Counted from the stretch's first letter, positions 23,292 to 34,377 are shown. The stretch is 64,000 nucleotides of DNA from Conchocele bisecta (GCA_029237695.1 CM055266.1:121014569-121078568), one strand, 5' to 3'. The notes: a model not told the origin generated them from the letters alone. A program made the numbers and translations.

Positions 23292-23543
23292 CTGGGGCCC
23301 GTTTCACTAAACTTCGTACGACTAAAATCTTCGTAAGTGCAAATTTAGGATCGTCTGGAAATTTCAATTGATGAATTTACATTTATTGAGCATATGCTGC
23401 ATATGCAGCCTATGCTCAATAAATATAAATGCAATCATTGTTTACAAGAAAACATTGTTAATGTGAAATTCACAGACTACATGTATTATAATTTTGCACT
23501 TACGAACGTTTTAGTCGCAAGAAGTTTAGTGAAACGGCCCCTG
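23292..23543. mobile_element. CAGGGG-type palindromic MITE, copy 2
   Basis: CTGGGGCCCGTTTCACTAAA to TTTAGTGAAACGGCCCCTG, with the centre around TGCATATGCAGC (23397-23408). No matching 8-bp flanks were found, so the flanks have decayed or the boundaries are off by a few bases. Confidence 0.65.
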
Positions 23544-23775
23544 TATCCTGATAACGATATATACAGCTTATTATAATATGGTGGATGGTTCGCTGACGTA
23601 ATAGCGACAGAACAGGCACTGAATAAACTGCGTGGATGGTATGTGTCTACACTGATAGCAAATACAATAAGCCACACTTCTCCAGCCAAAATTGTAGCAA
23701 TAGGACAGTCAACCTGTCCGATTGTGTATTAAGGCAGTGAGGGCATAATCTACGATACTCCGTTTAGGCCATCAT

Positions 23776-23895
23776 ACTATCGTCATCATACCGTCGTGAT
23801 ACCTTACTATCGGCATCGTACCGTCGTGATATCCGACTATCGTCATCGTACCGTCGTGATATCGTACTATCGTCATCGTAGCATCATAATATCGC
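23776..23895. repeat. 30-bp minisatellite, four units
   Basis: Four head-to-tail 30-base units of the form ACTATCGTCATCGTACCGTC plus GTGATATCGT. Internal units differ by only a few bases; the last is more divergent. A frame through it would read a repeating peptide, but nothing else supports coding. Confidence 0.8.
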
Positions 23896-24046
23896 CATAC
23901 AATACGTTTATTCGATAACTGTAGAACTGAGCTGCAATTAGCCAGGAAACACGTGCATGTTTCAGCTTCAGGCATTACACGCTTACGTGGTATGCATCAC
24001 CAGTAACTTTGAGATAAAATGTTGTGTACTTAATTATCACAACAAT

Positions 24047-24310
24047 TCTGCAAAAACCAGGAACCCACTTTTCCGACGTTTCGGCACTAGGCTTTTATCA
24101 AGGAATTAATTTGTACTGAACGCTAAGTGGCATCCATTTTAGATTTCACAATGCTTGTACTGAACGCTAAGTGGCATCCATTTTAGATTTCACAATGCTT
24201 AAACATTGTGAAATCTAAAATGGATGCCACTTAGCGTTCAGTAGAAACAAATTCCTTGATAAAGGCCTTGTACCGAAACGTCGGAAAAGTGTGTTCCTGG
24301 ATTTTGCAGT
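24047..24310. mobile_element. Snap-back element with CGAAACGTCGG ends, Penelope-like
   Basis: The two arms (about 24047-24115 and 24245-24310) are inverted copies, each holding a CCTTGATAAA..CCGAAACGTCGG segment. Between them a 44-bp unit (GTACTGAACGCTAAGTGGCA) is duplicated in tandem and followed by its complement. The CGAAACGTCGG box is common at Penelope-like element termini (memory). No RT is present. It is likely a terminal fragment that inserted as an inverted pair. Confidence 0.5.
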
Positions 24311-24699
24311 ATTGATGAAAATATTGTAGTATTGGGGAAAGATTACTGAATTATCGACCCATGTCTGGAAACCTATTATAAAGCGTACACACATAGATGA
24401 TACAAACGCTTTATTTGTGATAAACTAATAATGCATGTATAATACGCATACATATTAAACCTGCACATTATATATGTTTAATAATAAACAATATCACAGA
24501 AAGATAATAATCAACTAAAAGTAACTGTATATACACATACATATACATGACAGAAAACATAGAAATAACTTTGCATCACAAGGAGAGGAAGGGTACTAGA
24601 ATACACACAGGATGTCAAGGAAAATGAACATTATCAATAAAAGCAAATTAAAGAACGCAGCAATTGGAACATTCATTTGGGAATGTTGTATAAAGTAAA
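24311..24699. other. No recognised feature
   Basis: AT-rich, nothing supportable. Confidence 0.4.
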
Positions 24700-24835
24700 C
24701 GGCATTACTTGGAAATACTCGTATATGTTTATTTTCATCACGTCCAGTCGTTTTTTATTCTGTGATTAAACGAAACATAAAAGTGTTGCTAAATTCTAGG
24801 CAAATCGCGAGTTACAGACTGTATGATTATGTGGA
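24700..24835. repeat. Interspersed repeat, inverted match to the window's right edge
   Basis: 'aatactcgtatatgtttattttcatcacgtcca' through 'caaatcgcgagttac' matches the complement of 63875-64000. Both copies are non-coding. The 64-kb copy runs off the window. Confidence 0.6.
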
Positions 24836-25049
24836 CAGTGAAATGCAAATTGACTTGACCTGGGTGTACATGCTACTTTTATATTCTATTATATTCACGG
24901 CAATTCCTGAGTATCTAAGAAAATAATTCAGTTACGGATGCGGTGTCGCGCCTGCCGAGGCATTTGACCGCAACATGATCATGGGCATGTGTAAGCATCA
25001 CAAAAACCGTCAGAGAAGTGCATGCTTAAACACGAAAAAGGTCAAAGTT

Positions 25050-25600
25050 GAAGAAACGTTTTTAAATAAAAAATGTGCTCAGTGTTTCAGGTCAAAAGGC
25101 CAATGTCATGTTAATGACGACATGAGTGTGTTCCAAATGCTTACATGTACCAAGTGTTCAAATATTGAAGCAATCAAGTAATATTGGTGTTATATGCTGA
25201 TAAAGAAACCTGTGTAAAAATTGTGTCGCAAAAAATGGCTAAGTGTTTCAGCAAACATGAGAAGATAAAAAAAACGTTACGGTCATGTTAATGGCAGCAT
25301 GATGGTGTTTCGAATGATCACACGTGTCAAGTGTCCACATATTGAAGCAATCCATTAAGCAATATTAAAGTTATATCACGATGAAGAAACTAATTGTACA
25401 GACTTTTTGATGCAACAAAAATGGATACGTGTTTCCTCAAAAATGTAAAGGTAACAAATGGCAAGGTCATGTTGATGGCGGCATGAGTGTGTTCCAAATG
25501 CTCACATGTATCAAGTGGCCAAATATTGAAGCAATACGTCAAGTAATATTAAAATTATACCATGATGATGAAGCTTGTACAAACTGTTTGACATTTCGCG
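25050..25600 (+). repeat. Three divergent ~180-bp tandem units
   Basis: 'gtcatgtt(a/g)atg(g/a)c' occurs at 25105, 25283 and 25465, each followed by 'cat gagtgtgttcc', 'atcaagtg.ccaaatattgaagcaat' and a 'gatgaagaaac' tail. Stops and frame changes differ between units, so it is an array and not a coding repeat. Confidence 0.65.
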
Positions 25601-26367
25601 GAAACGTCGTCGTCGACGACGACGGAAAAAGCGGCAACTAGAGTCGTGCCTTCTGCTAAAGCAGGCGCGAAACAAATTATCTGGTTGCTTGATAATTTGG
25701 GCAAGTGTACATTGTCACGAATCGTAGCCGACTATTTTCTTTATCATCCATTATGTGTAACACGGGTCACACAATACTAGTCTAGAGCACAATAATCGAA
25801 TATTCTAGTACAGACGATCGAATAGGTATTGGTGCGTGAAATATCGCTCCCATGGAATAAACCGCTGGAGAGAATAGCGCTTTATCCGAAACCGCGCACG
25901 GACCACCAGTATTGGATTTTGCACCGGTTATATCTGGGTGATCTACACTGTTTATGCAGACTTGTATGCTAGCCTAATTACCTAGTAGGTCATATCTATT
26001 TATGACTGAAGTATCTCAGATTAATTCACCAGATATCTCATGAGCTAGACTGACTGTTAGAACATTAGTCCACTTACACAAAATTGTAAGCCAAATGTTG
26101 GCACATAAGTTTTACATTCACAGGCAGACTACATGAGGATAGTCGTGCACTAGGGTGGGAGTATATATTTGATTTAGCACCATATACTATCAGTCGGACA
26201 CTCAATTACATTCTTGTGACACATATGATCGCAAGCTTTCACTGGGAATTGCTGAGTACATATGTTGTAGTTACTTTCTAATGCTACCATTTAAGTCTGA
26301 ATATTGCCAAGACCGGAAATTCTACGCATCGTTATCGTATCCTCGATAATACTGCACTATTTAATTG
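25601..26367. other. No recognised feature
   Basis: Apart from a CGTCGTCGACGACGACG palindrome at 25607-25623, nothing is identifiable. Confidence 0.45.
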
Positions 26368-27065
26368 TATCCCCCGGACTCCGTCGGGGGATACTATGGA
26401 TTTGACAGCGGGCCGCGTCCGCGTCCGCGTCCGCGTCCGCCGCAGACACTTCTTGTCCGGAGCATAACTCGAACACCCTTTGGAATATTTTCATGAAACT
26501 TCACACATGCATAGACCACGACCCGAAGGTGTGTCGCGCACAAGAATGACAACTCTTGCATAGGTAATTTTTGAGTTATCTCCCTTTTTTGTTTCTCGCA
26601 CTGACTTCGTGTCCGGAGCATAACTCCACCACCCTTTGGAATATTTTCATGAAACTTCACACATGCATAGACCACTACCAAGGTAAGTGTGTCGCGCACA
26701 AGAATGACAACTCTTGCATAGCTAATTTTTTAGTTATCTCCCTTTTTTGTTTCGCGCACTGATTGACCATAACTCGACCACCCTTTGGAATATTTTTATG
26801 AAACTTCACACATTCAATTAGACCACGAACCGAAGGTGTGTCGTGCACAAGAATGACAACTCTTGCATTGCTAATTTTTGAGTTATCTCCCTTTTTTTGT
26901 TTTCGCGCACTGATTTCCTGCCCGGAGCATAACTCGACCACCCTTTGGAATATTTTCATGAAATTTCACACATGCATAGACCACGACCCGGAGGTGTGTC
27001 GCGCACAAGAATGACAACTCTTGCGTAGCTAATTTTTGAGTTATCTCTCTTTTTTGTTTTGCGCA
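26368..27065. repeat. ~155-bp tandem array headed by a CCCCCG hairpin
   Basis: The block opens with TATCCCCCGGACTCCGTCGG and its hairpin partner GGGGGATA, then a CGCGTC hexamer run (26415-26440). Four units of about 150-160 bp follow, with CCGGAGCATAACTCGAACAC, 'ccctttggaatattttcatg' and 'ttatctccctttttt' in each. This family is widespread in bivalves (memory). Related units reappear at 28330-28405 and 29050-29345, and a right-hand 'gggggata' at 29382 may be the other end of the same composite. Confidence 0.7.
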
Positions 27066-27239
27066 CTCTACAAACTGGACAATAATGCATGAAGACCCGT
27101 TTTCTCGTCTGCTCTGTACACCTTTTCTCGTGTGCTCTATGCACCTTACCTGTATAGAGAACAATAGAGACTGGGAGAACCATTCACCTGTGCATGTGCT
27201 AGCATGGGCTAGCATGTGCAAATGTCCAGTCTTGACCAC

Positions 27240-28135
27240 TATATCTGACCACAGGTAATTTATACAGGTAAATTACTACATTGTATATTACATTTCCGTA
27301 AACTGTGTTGAAAATATTGTGGCATTATGTGGACCTGTGCAGATATATGTAGATAAATATAGGACTATTAAAAAAAATTCTGGGCTCCAGTAGCAAGCAT
27401 TATTATTTTTAATTTTTAAACTTTTTTTTTCCATTTTTTTTTTCATTTTTGTTTCCAAATTCTTTTTCAATTTTTGTCTAGTAGCATAAGGTCGTAAGTG
27501 CTATATACATACTATTCACCTGGCATGTGCTAGCATGTGCAACTGACCACTGACCACTTACAGGTAATTTATACAGGTAAATGATTATATTACATTTCCG
27601 TAAACTGTGTTGAAATTATTGTGGCAATATGTGGACCTGTGCATATATGATATGTAGATATAAATATAGGACTATTAAAAAACATTCTGGGCTCCAGTAT
27701 TTTTTTATTTTTTTTAAATTTAATTTTTTTTTTCCATTTTTTTTTACATTCTTTTTCAATTTTTTAACTGACCACTAACTTATTACAGGTAATTTATACC
27801 GGTAGATTATTACATTTCCGTAAACTGTGTTGACAATATTGTGGCAGTATGTGGACCTGTGCAGATATATGTAGATAAATATAGGACTATTAACAAAAAT
27901 TCTGGGCTCCAGTAGCGAGCATTATTTTTTTTTGTATATTACATTTCCGTAAACTGTGTTGAAAATATTGTGGCATTATGTGGACCTGTACAGATATATG
28001 TAGATAAATATAGGACTATTAAAAAAAAGTCTCGGCTCCAGTAGCAAGCATTATTATTTTTGATTTTTAAACTTTTTTTTTCCATTTATTTTTTTCATTT
28101 TTTTTCTTCAATTTTTGTCTAGTAGCATAAGGTCG
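27240..28135. repeat. Tandem array of variable 130-300-bp units
   Basis: The core CATTTCCGTAAACTGTGTTG begins at about 27291, 27591, 27811 and 27941, each time followed by 'ggacctgtgca(g)atatatg' and 'ggactatta'. T-rich stretches between cores vary in length, which accounts for the uneven spacing. Non-coding. Confidence 0.75.
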
Positions 28136-28170
28136 TACGTGCTATATACAGACTATTGTCATATAATAAA

Positions 28171-28236
28171 ACAATTATTGACTAGTGAGCCATAGAATAT
28201 AATCTGATATTCTATGGCTCACTAGTCAATAATTGT
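28171..28236. repeat. Perfect hairpin, 30-bp arms, 6-bp loop
   Basis: ACAATTATTGACTAGTGAGC through GAATAT pairs with 28207-28236. ATAATA occurs close to both ends (28163-28168 and 28237-28242), which could be a flanking duplication but is too simple to be sure. Confidence 0.7.
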
Positions 28237-28329
28237 ATAATATGTTTGGGCCAGTGAAAATTGCTTTCGGGCCCAGGCCCGAGGTCAAGGCTGGACAAGG
28301 CGAGGCATTTGATTCCGCGGAATTCTTGT

Positions 28330-29410
28330 TTACTTATCTCCCTTTGTTGTTTCGTGCTCTGATTTTGTATCCAGACGCATAAACTCGAACACCCTTTGGA
28401 ATATTTGTATGCCCCACCACGATAGTGGAGGGGGCATTTAGTGTTACCCTTGTCCGTCCGTCCGTCCGTCCGTCCGTCCGCACACACGAATGGGTACTTG
28501 TTGTAAGCGTACGGGGATCTTATTGGGTAGGGTTAGGATAGTGTTGGGTACTCTTGTTGGGTATTTTTATACAGTAAAAACCCAACAAGTATTCATTCGT
28601 CGGAACGTGCGTCCCGTCCTCCAGTCCGTCCGTCCGTCCGTCACAAAACTTTAACACTCGGGTAAATTTCTCATAATTTCTTCATCCTGCGACCGATCTC
28701 CTTCATATTTCATATACACATTGCTCTAATGGTCCTCTACCGCCCTGTGCCAAATCCATATTTAGTGCTTCAAAAAGTTTAACGCTCAGGTAAATATCTT
28801 ATAATTTCTGTTTTCTTTCACGGATCAGCTTCATATTTCACATATGCATTGCTCTAATGGTCCTCTACAGCCCTGTGCCAAATCCACGTTCGTCCTGCCC
28901 CCGCCAAGCCCAGGGTTAAGGTCACATACTTGGTGCTTCAAAAACTTTAACGCTCAGGTAAAAGAAAATTTTGACTTGGAATTTGGCCTCATTTATTATC
29001 AAAGCGATATGTGGGACATCCGTGTTCTATGAACACAGTTTCTAGTTTATTAAACTTCACACATGCATAGAAGACGACCCAAAGGTGTGTTGCACGTAAG
29101 AATGATAACTCTTGCGTCGTTAATTTCTTAGTTATCTCCCTTTGTTGTTTCGTGCACTGATTTCGTGTCCGGAGCATAACTCGAACACCCTTTGGAATAT
29201 TTTCATGAAACTTCACACATGCATAGACCACGACCCTAAAGGTGTGTCACGCAAGAATGACAACTCTTACATCACTAATTTTGTAGTTATCTCCCTTGTT
29301 TTTCCGTCACTGATTTTGTCTCCGGAGCATAACTTGAACACCCTTTTTTCAAACTACTTGTGTATCTGGGGAGGGGGATACACATGCGCTTGTCGACAAG
29401 CGTCCATTTC
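28330..29410. repeat. Composite of bivalve-type repeats with GTCC microsatellites
   Basis: It contains single ~155-bp array units (28330-28405, 29050-29345), a CCCCACCACGATAGTGGAGG hairpin followed by a GGGGGCATTTAGTG box, GTCC runs at 28452-28480 and 28621-28641, and two copies of 'catattgctctaatggtcctctac' (28723 and 28848). It ends with GGGGAGGGGGATACAC near 29377. No protein is supported. Confidence 0.6.
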
Positions 29411-31212
29411 TAGTTTACCCGAGTTATTTGGACCCGTTTCGACGAAACGCTTTGTCAATAAAAGCCGTATGGCATGTATCCGCTCATGTAGATCATCTCC
29501 CTTAATCAAATCGTATTGATTCATTAATTCGTCGTGTTTACGTGTAAATGATAACGATTACAGGACTGGCATGTGGGAGCATTCCGTGAGTATTGTAATG
29601 GCATATTATTCTCATGTGTTTTGTTGCATGTCACTCTGATTAATTGCATTAGCAATTTATTGTATTTGTAAACGAAGGGCGAACTCGATTGAAATGTTCA
29701 CTAACATTAGCTATGCATTTTATATTGCGATTCAGTCCAATATCAGTCTGCGCCCTGTACAATACATGAGAATATTGCCAATTTTAAACATGTCACAATT
29801 GTAACGTGAATTTTCTGGACGACTTTCATTACTCTATGGGGGACACATGTAAACTCCTAACCCAGTCGTCTGTACATTCATTTTATTAAGTCATATACGT
29901 TCACAGTGTATTGTAAATATTGTAAATGCTATTGCGACCAGGATAGACCAGGATAGACCAGATCAGACAGTTCTGCTCTAAATGCACTGATTTATACATC
30001 AGTAAGCTGCAATAAGGACATTATGTGAAGTATAATTTATTTCAATCACCGATGCTTTGGGTCAGCCTGTGGAATCCTACAGTCTGATTAGAGTATACAG
30101 TGTTTATTATTAGTAATGTAACACTGTGAGTCTGCACAGGAAAATACTTGGCACAGTTGCTCTTTATTAAGTTAGCGTAGTTGGCCACGGGCAGTCTGAT
30201 CAGGGTAAGGCCTGTCGCAATCAAATGTTTGTTTACTAATGGTAAATAACTGTCTGTATTCACATGTACGGCTGTGAAGAGATATATCGTTGGGTACACT
30301 AGATATAGTGGCTGTTCATTAATGTGTTATATCGCATTTTCCGACATATAAATTCCATCAGCTCCTTCTTCCAATTAGTGAAAATATATTTGTGTACATT
30401 GCAATGTATCATGTTTCATCATTGTAAGATATGATGATGTTTAGTATTGCCATGGAATCATGATATTGTTTTCATGTGCACTACTGTGACTATTATTGAG
30501 ACTATAACGCGTTACATTCTGGTAACAACACCGTTGGTGTTTTGTAGTCCCAGCCAGTACACCAGCCAGGCAGGCAGCCAGCCAGTCAGCAACGAGCGAC
30601 GGCACGTCCATACTTTGTGTATGCGTAGAATCAGTACGCAACACATATCTATTTATTCTGGAGTCCACAACACGACACCGTGTACCAGCGGGGACTCTGC
30701 TCCGCGTGGACCAAGCGCGTATTCGAGTGGGGCATCATTCAGGTGACGTCATTCCGTCCAATGACGTGATGAATCGCTAAGGACGTTCACTGATGTATTA
30801 TTGGCCCCATCCGTCCAAGTAAGCTCTGTATCTCATAGTTACAAGTAACTTTACGACGTCATTAGCACGTCACTCCCATCATGGCGGAAGCCGGAGTTAA
30901 TTAACGGAACTCTAAAATTGGATCTTGATCCTGATCATGACGTATACTGTTGAACTATACCTACCTGTTCCAGAATCGTGGAGGTGCCTTGGTTGTACAA
31001 GTGCCTGTGGCAGTGGCTACTAGGGGACGTTGTCCGTACTGACATTATCATCCATTGTTTGTGAATTTCATTTATGTAAATACATCATCCTTGTAAAATA
31101 TACCTTGTTGTCTCTGTCCACAACGTGCTTGGTGTTCCATCACTTCAGTAAACTAGCCCGGTGTCACCCTGGCGTGACATACATGGCAATCAATTATCTT
31201 GTTCTCGTGATA
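29411..31212. other. No gene identified in 1.8 kb
   Basis: Minor features only: a 13-bp unit GACCAGGATAGAC repeated near 29937-29962, and a CAGCC/CAGGCAG-rich stretch at 30550-30590. I saw no splice-bounded frame resembling a known protein. Confidence 0.4.
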
Positions 31213-31269
31213 CATGTTCTATAAATGTGGCTGTGACTGGAGAAATGGGACTTATTGGATTTATGACCA
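31213..31269 (+). mobile_element. GGAGAAATG MITE cut by the Polinton-like element
   Basis: GCTGTGACTGGAGAAATGGG through 'tttatgacca' is the first quarter of the MITE family. It stops exactly where the AGTAGTATA terminus of the larger element begins, so the latter inserted into, or recombined at, a pre-existing MITE. Confidence 0.65.
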
Positions 31270-31344
31270 AGTAGTATATAGGGAGTCAAAATGATACCAC
31301 CTAACGGTGGTATCATTTCTCCACCCTATATACTACTCCACCAC
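31270..31344. repeat. Terminal hairpin of the Polinton-like element, copy 1
   Basis: AGTAGTATATAGGG pairs with CCCTATATACTACT; inside it a second palindrome, ATGATACCACC/GGTGGTATCAT, is separated by TAAC. The duplicate at 52992-53065 has compensating GAGGG/CCCTC changes in the outer stem, so pairing is preserved although the bases differ. Confidence 0.75.
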
Positions 31345-31461
31345 CCCCCGAAAAATCAAAAATTGGTTAACGAGGAAATTGTCTCCCACCAACCACGAAA
31401 AATTGGTCGTGAAAAAAAAAAAACATAATGTTTTCCCGACAGTAAATTTATGATAAAATAA

Positions 31462-31765
31462 TTATTTAAATGTGCCCACGAGTGATAGTTTATATTCCAA
31501 CACCCCATTTTTCTCCTCCAATATAGCTAATTTATTTCGCAGATCAGCAACTAATTCTACCAGCTCTAGTCTACCACGTTCACCTGTAGCCACCTGACAG
31601 TGTAGTTGCTTATGTCTACAAAGAGTTTGGGCACTAATGAATTTACAAGGGCATCTGGGGCATTGAAATTGCGTGGGGACACAAGGAATTTTTCTACGTC
31701 TCGCTAGATGCCTTCGTAAAATATTCTTTACGCGTAAACGTCTTACAACAAGTCTCACACTCCAT
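31462..31765 (-). pseudogene. C2H2 zinc-finger/coiled-coil protein of Polinton-like element, copy 1
   Basis: A start codon at 31763-31765 opens MECETCCKTFTRKEYF, a finger-like C-X2-C-X12-H segment. A frameshift near 31705-31720 leads into FQCPRCPCKF with C-X2-C-X12-H-X3-H. A heptad-like leucine-rich tail follows (LELVELVADLRNKLAILEEK), ending near 31462. About 100 residues in all. It is probably DNA-binding and self-associating (inference). It is divergent from the polymerase, so the two may share a promoter region at 31766-31883. The equivalent in the other copy is at 53233-53547. Confidence 0.6.
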
Positions 31766-31883
31766 TATATATGTATATGTTTATGTTTATATTCAATTAG
31801 AAGTGATAAAAAAAACATAATGTTTTCAAGACCAATTGAACAGATAAATTTCATAGGTTATACAAAAGTATATTACAGAAAAT

Positions 31884-33502
31884 ATGATAACGTCAGAAAC
31901 TAGAGCAGAAATAGAAAGTTTGAGAAGAGAAGCCGAATCTCTAGGGATTACTTATAGTAAAAAACGGTTGAGAGTTAGGGGGTTGACAAATCTTATAAAC
32001 TCCACAAAGAATGAGGCGTTTATGAAGCGGTTTACCCGCGCCACAAACGAGGAGCCTTTAAAGATATATCCAACCAAAGCGGATGAAGTTGGTAACAGAA
32101 TTCAAAAGAAAGTATTGCGGGGTTAAGGCTAGTGTAATTAATTCTAAAGAATTACCTTCAAGCACAAATAATTTGTCCCAAATTAGACGCCAAAATAATA
32201 ATAAGAAAAAATCTATCGTTAGCGCGTAGTGGAAAAAGGTGAAGAAATATTGGGGGCTCACGATGAAACATTGGAAAAGGTAGAAAATGGAAGACCGGTA
32301 GTTACATTATCCTTTCGTAAAAACATTAACATTAACGAGTCTGAACGCATGTCGATAAACTCGCTCGTATCTAACAACCAATTTTTATTTGAGATATTCA
32401 TATTCTTACAAGCTAGAAACATATGGAGGAAATTAAAAATGGAAAACCTAAAACTATATATTTCACAAAAATCTCGGTGGTAGCGAACCACTATCATCAA
32501 TGAAAACCGTTAAAAAATGGCTGTCAGATAAGGAGCAAACACGAATAATGTCCGATAAAATAGACAGACCAAATACAAAGTGGAAGTTTGTAAGATGGGT
32601 AGAGGTGTAAAGCTAATACAGGGTAGTAGGGGAATAGATTTGGGACTACAATCCAAAGAAGCAGCAGGAGGAGAACTTCCAGAATGGTTGAGGAATAGAA
32701 AAGGTATGTATTCTTTAGATAAGTATAATGACGATCTTTGTCTGTTCAGGTGTCTAGCTATGCACCTTGATAAAAAGATCAGACCTGACAGATGTACAGA
32801 AAAGGCGAAAGAACTTAGTAAGCAATATTTCGGTAGTAATGTGGTTTCACCAATTTCTTTTTCAGATCTGAAAAAGGTTGAAGAGTTTTTTAAAATCGGT
32901 TATAGAAGTATCAACCCACTGAATGTAATGTATGGTGGTTGAAAAAGGTACCAGCGCACTATAAGGCAATAGGTAATAAAACCAATGACAATAGGACTGT
33001 TTAATAATCACGCATTTCTGATAAAAAACCTTAAAAACCTATCTAAAATTTACGCCTGCGATAATTGCAAGCAGAAATTCACGAAAGCGAGTAATATGAA
33101 GAGACACGGACCAACATGTATGAGAGGTGAGACAAAAGTAATATGTGATGGTAATTATTTAGAGCGCCCGCGTTCGTCGTTCGAGAAAGCGTTTTACCCA
33201 AAAATGGTTCTAACAGTTATGGGGCGATCGATTGGATGTATTCTATGGAAAAGCGGGAGGGAATTCACATTCACACGAACAGTGCGGACACGGAGGTGAA
33301 AGATGGATTTTTAGGAGCTCCGGTAGATGGATACTGTCCAGAAACCAATACCGTATATCAATATCACGGCTGTTACTGGCACGGGTGTGAGATTCATGCA
33401 AAGCATAGCAAAGAGAACGCGCATCCACTATGAGAGAGATAAAGTTATTAGAAAAAGCAAAGAATTCAACCTAGTAGTTATGTGGGAATGCGAATTCCAA
33501 AG
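31884..33502 (+). pseudogene. Protein-primed family-B DNA polymerase, N-terminal part, copy 1
   Basis: It replicates the element's DNA if intact. The frame from 31884 (MITSETRAEIESLRREAESL, helical) continues in pieces at 32229, 32580, 32985 and 33236, with shifts between them, to the gap. Landmarks in order: CLFRCLAMH (about 32748), a C2HC knuckle CDNCKQKF..RHGPTC (33055-33117), and a PD-(D/E)XK/Vsr-like NTVYQYHGCYWHGC block (33350-33391) typical of Polinton-type polymerases. The polymerase motifs proper would lie in the N run. Many shifts fall at homopolymers and are absent at the same point in copy 2, so decay and consensus error cannot be separated. Confidence 0.65.
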
Positions 33503-34002
33503 NNNNNNNNNNNNNNNNNNNNNNNNNNNNNNNNNNNNNNNNNNNNNNNNNNNNNNNNNNNNNNNNNNNNNNNNNNNNNNNNNNNNNNNNNNNNNNNNNN
33601 NNNNNNNNNNNNNNNNNNNNNNNNNNNNNNNNNNNNNNNNNNNNNNNNNNNNNNNNNNNNNNNNNNNNNNNNNNNNNNNNNNNNNNNNNNNNNNNNNNNN
33701 NNNNNNNNNNNNNNNNNNNNNNNNNNNNNNNNNNNNNNNNNNNNNNNNNNNNNNNNNNNNNNNNNNNNNNNNNNNNNNNNNNNNNNNNNNNNNNNNNNNN
33801 NNNNNNNNNNNNNNNNNNNNNNNNNNNNNNNNNNNNNNNNNNNNNNNNNNNNNNNNNNNNNNNNNNNNNNNNNNNNNNNNNNNNNNNNNNNNNNNNNNNN
33901 NNNNNNNNNNNNNNNNNNNNNNNNNNNNNNNNNNNNNNNNNNNNNNNNNNNNNNNNNNNNNNNNNNNNNNNNNNNNNNNNNNNNNNNNNNNNNNNNNNNN
34001 NN
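33503..34002. other. Assembly gap, 500 N
   Basis: Exactly 500 N, a standard placeholder length in scaffolding, so the true distance is unknown. It interrupts the polymerase. Confidence 0.98.
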
Positions 34003-34055
34003 GTGGGAACAAATTAATAAAAAATTGAATTACACGTCCCCTGAGGGCTCCGTAG
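34003..34055. mobile_element. GTTCCCACG foldback, right-end fragment
   Basis: GTGGGAACAAATTAATAAAA and then ACGTCCCCTGAGGGCTCCGTA is the right TIR of the family at 1861 and 34970. The rest lies in the gap or is absent. Confidence 0.65.
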
Positions 34056-34377
34056 ACATGCACCGCTTGTCTGTTGTTCCATTGTGTCGCGTTCTCACAC
34101 ACATTTTGTCTTGCAGACTCCAGAAGTAACTAAAAGCCAATTTACAAGTGTATCTCAGATCCCATCAATGGACGTTCGTGCGAAACCGATTGGACGCGCG
34201 ACTTCATTAAAATATAAAGTAGTCTGGTTGTCCCTTAATAGAAGAAACAGCTATAGGAAATATTACAGCGGGGACAACTATTAGCCTCTAGCCAGGGCAC
34301 ACCATGCAATAAGAGAGTTTAGGAACGGTTGGTGGTGTTTGTAGATTGTCACAATGTCAGCAGGTACGGGTATCATA
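34056..34377. other. No recognised feature
   Basis: Nothing supportable was seen. Confidence 0.4.

Larger units (their letters stand above)
31270..33502 (+). mobile_element. Maverick/Polinton-like element, left part, copy 1
   Basis: The terminus AGTAGTATATAGGGAG begins with AG, as Polinton ends do, and immediately forms a hairpin. A zinc-finger frame on minus and a protein-primed-type family-B DNA polymerase on plus diverge from about 31.8 kb. The copy is cut by the N gap, so integrase, ATPase, protease and capsid genes of a full Polinton are not visible and the right TIR is unknown. It is a near twin of 52992-55757. Assignment rests on the polymerase and could instead indicate an adintovirus-type relative. 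Confidence 0.65.

Noticed and set aside
23772..23975. Minus-strand frame with a YHDGTMTIV peptide repeat
   Set aside because: It is the 30-bp minisatellite translated; no start context, domain or neighbouring exon supports a gene.
23776..25600. CRISPR-like spaced repeats
   Set aside because: The units are contiguous or diverged tandem repeats without unique spacers, and the genome is eukaryotic.
26394..27240. Minus-strand frames with a repeated VKFHENIPKG peptide
   Set aside because: They follow the ~155-bp array unit and are broken between units; the peptide repetition comes from the DNA repeat.
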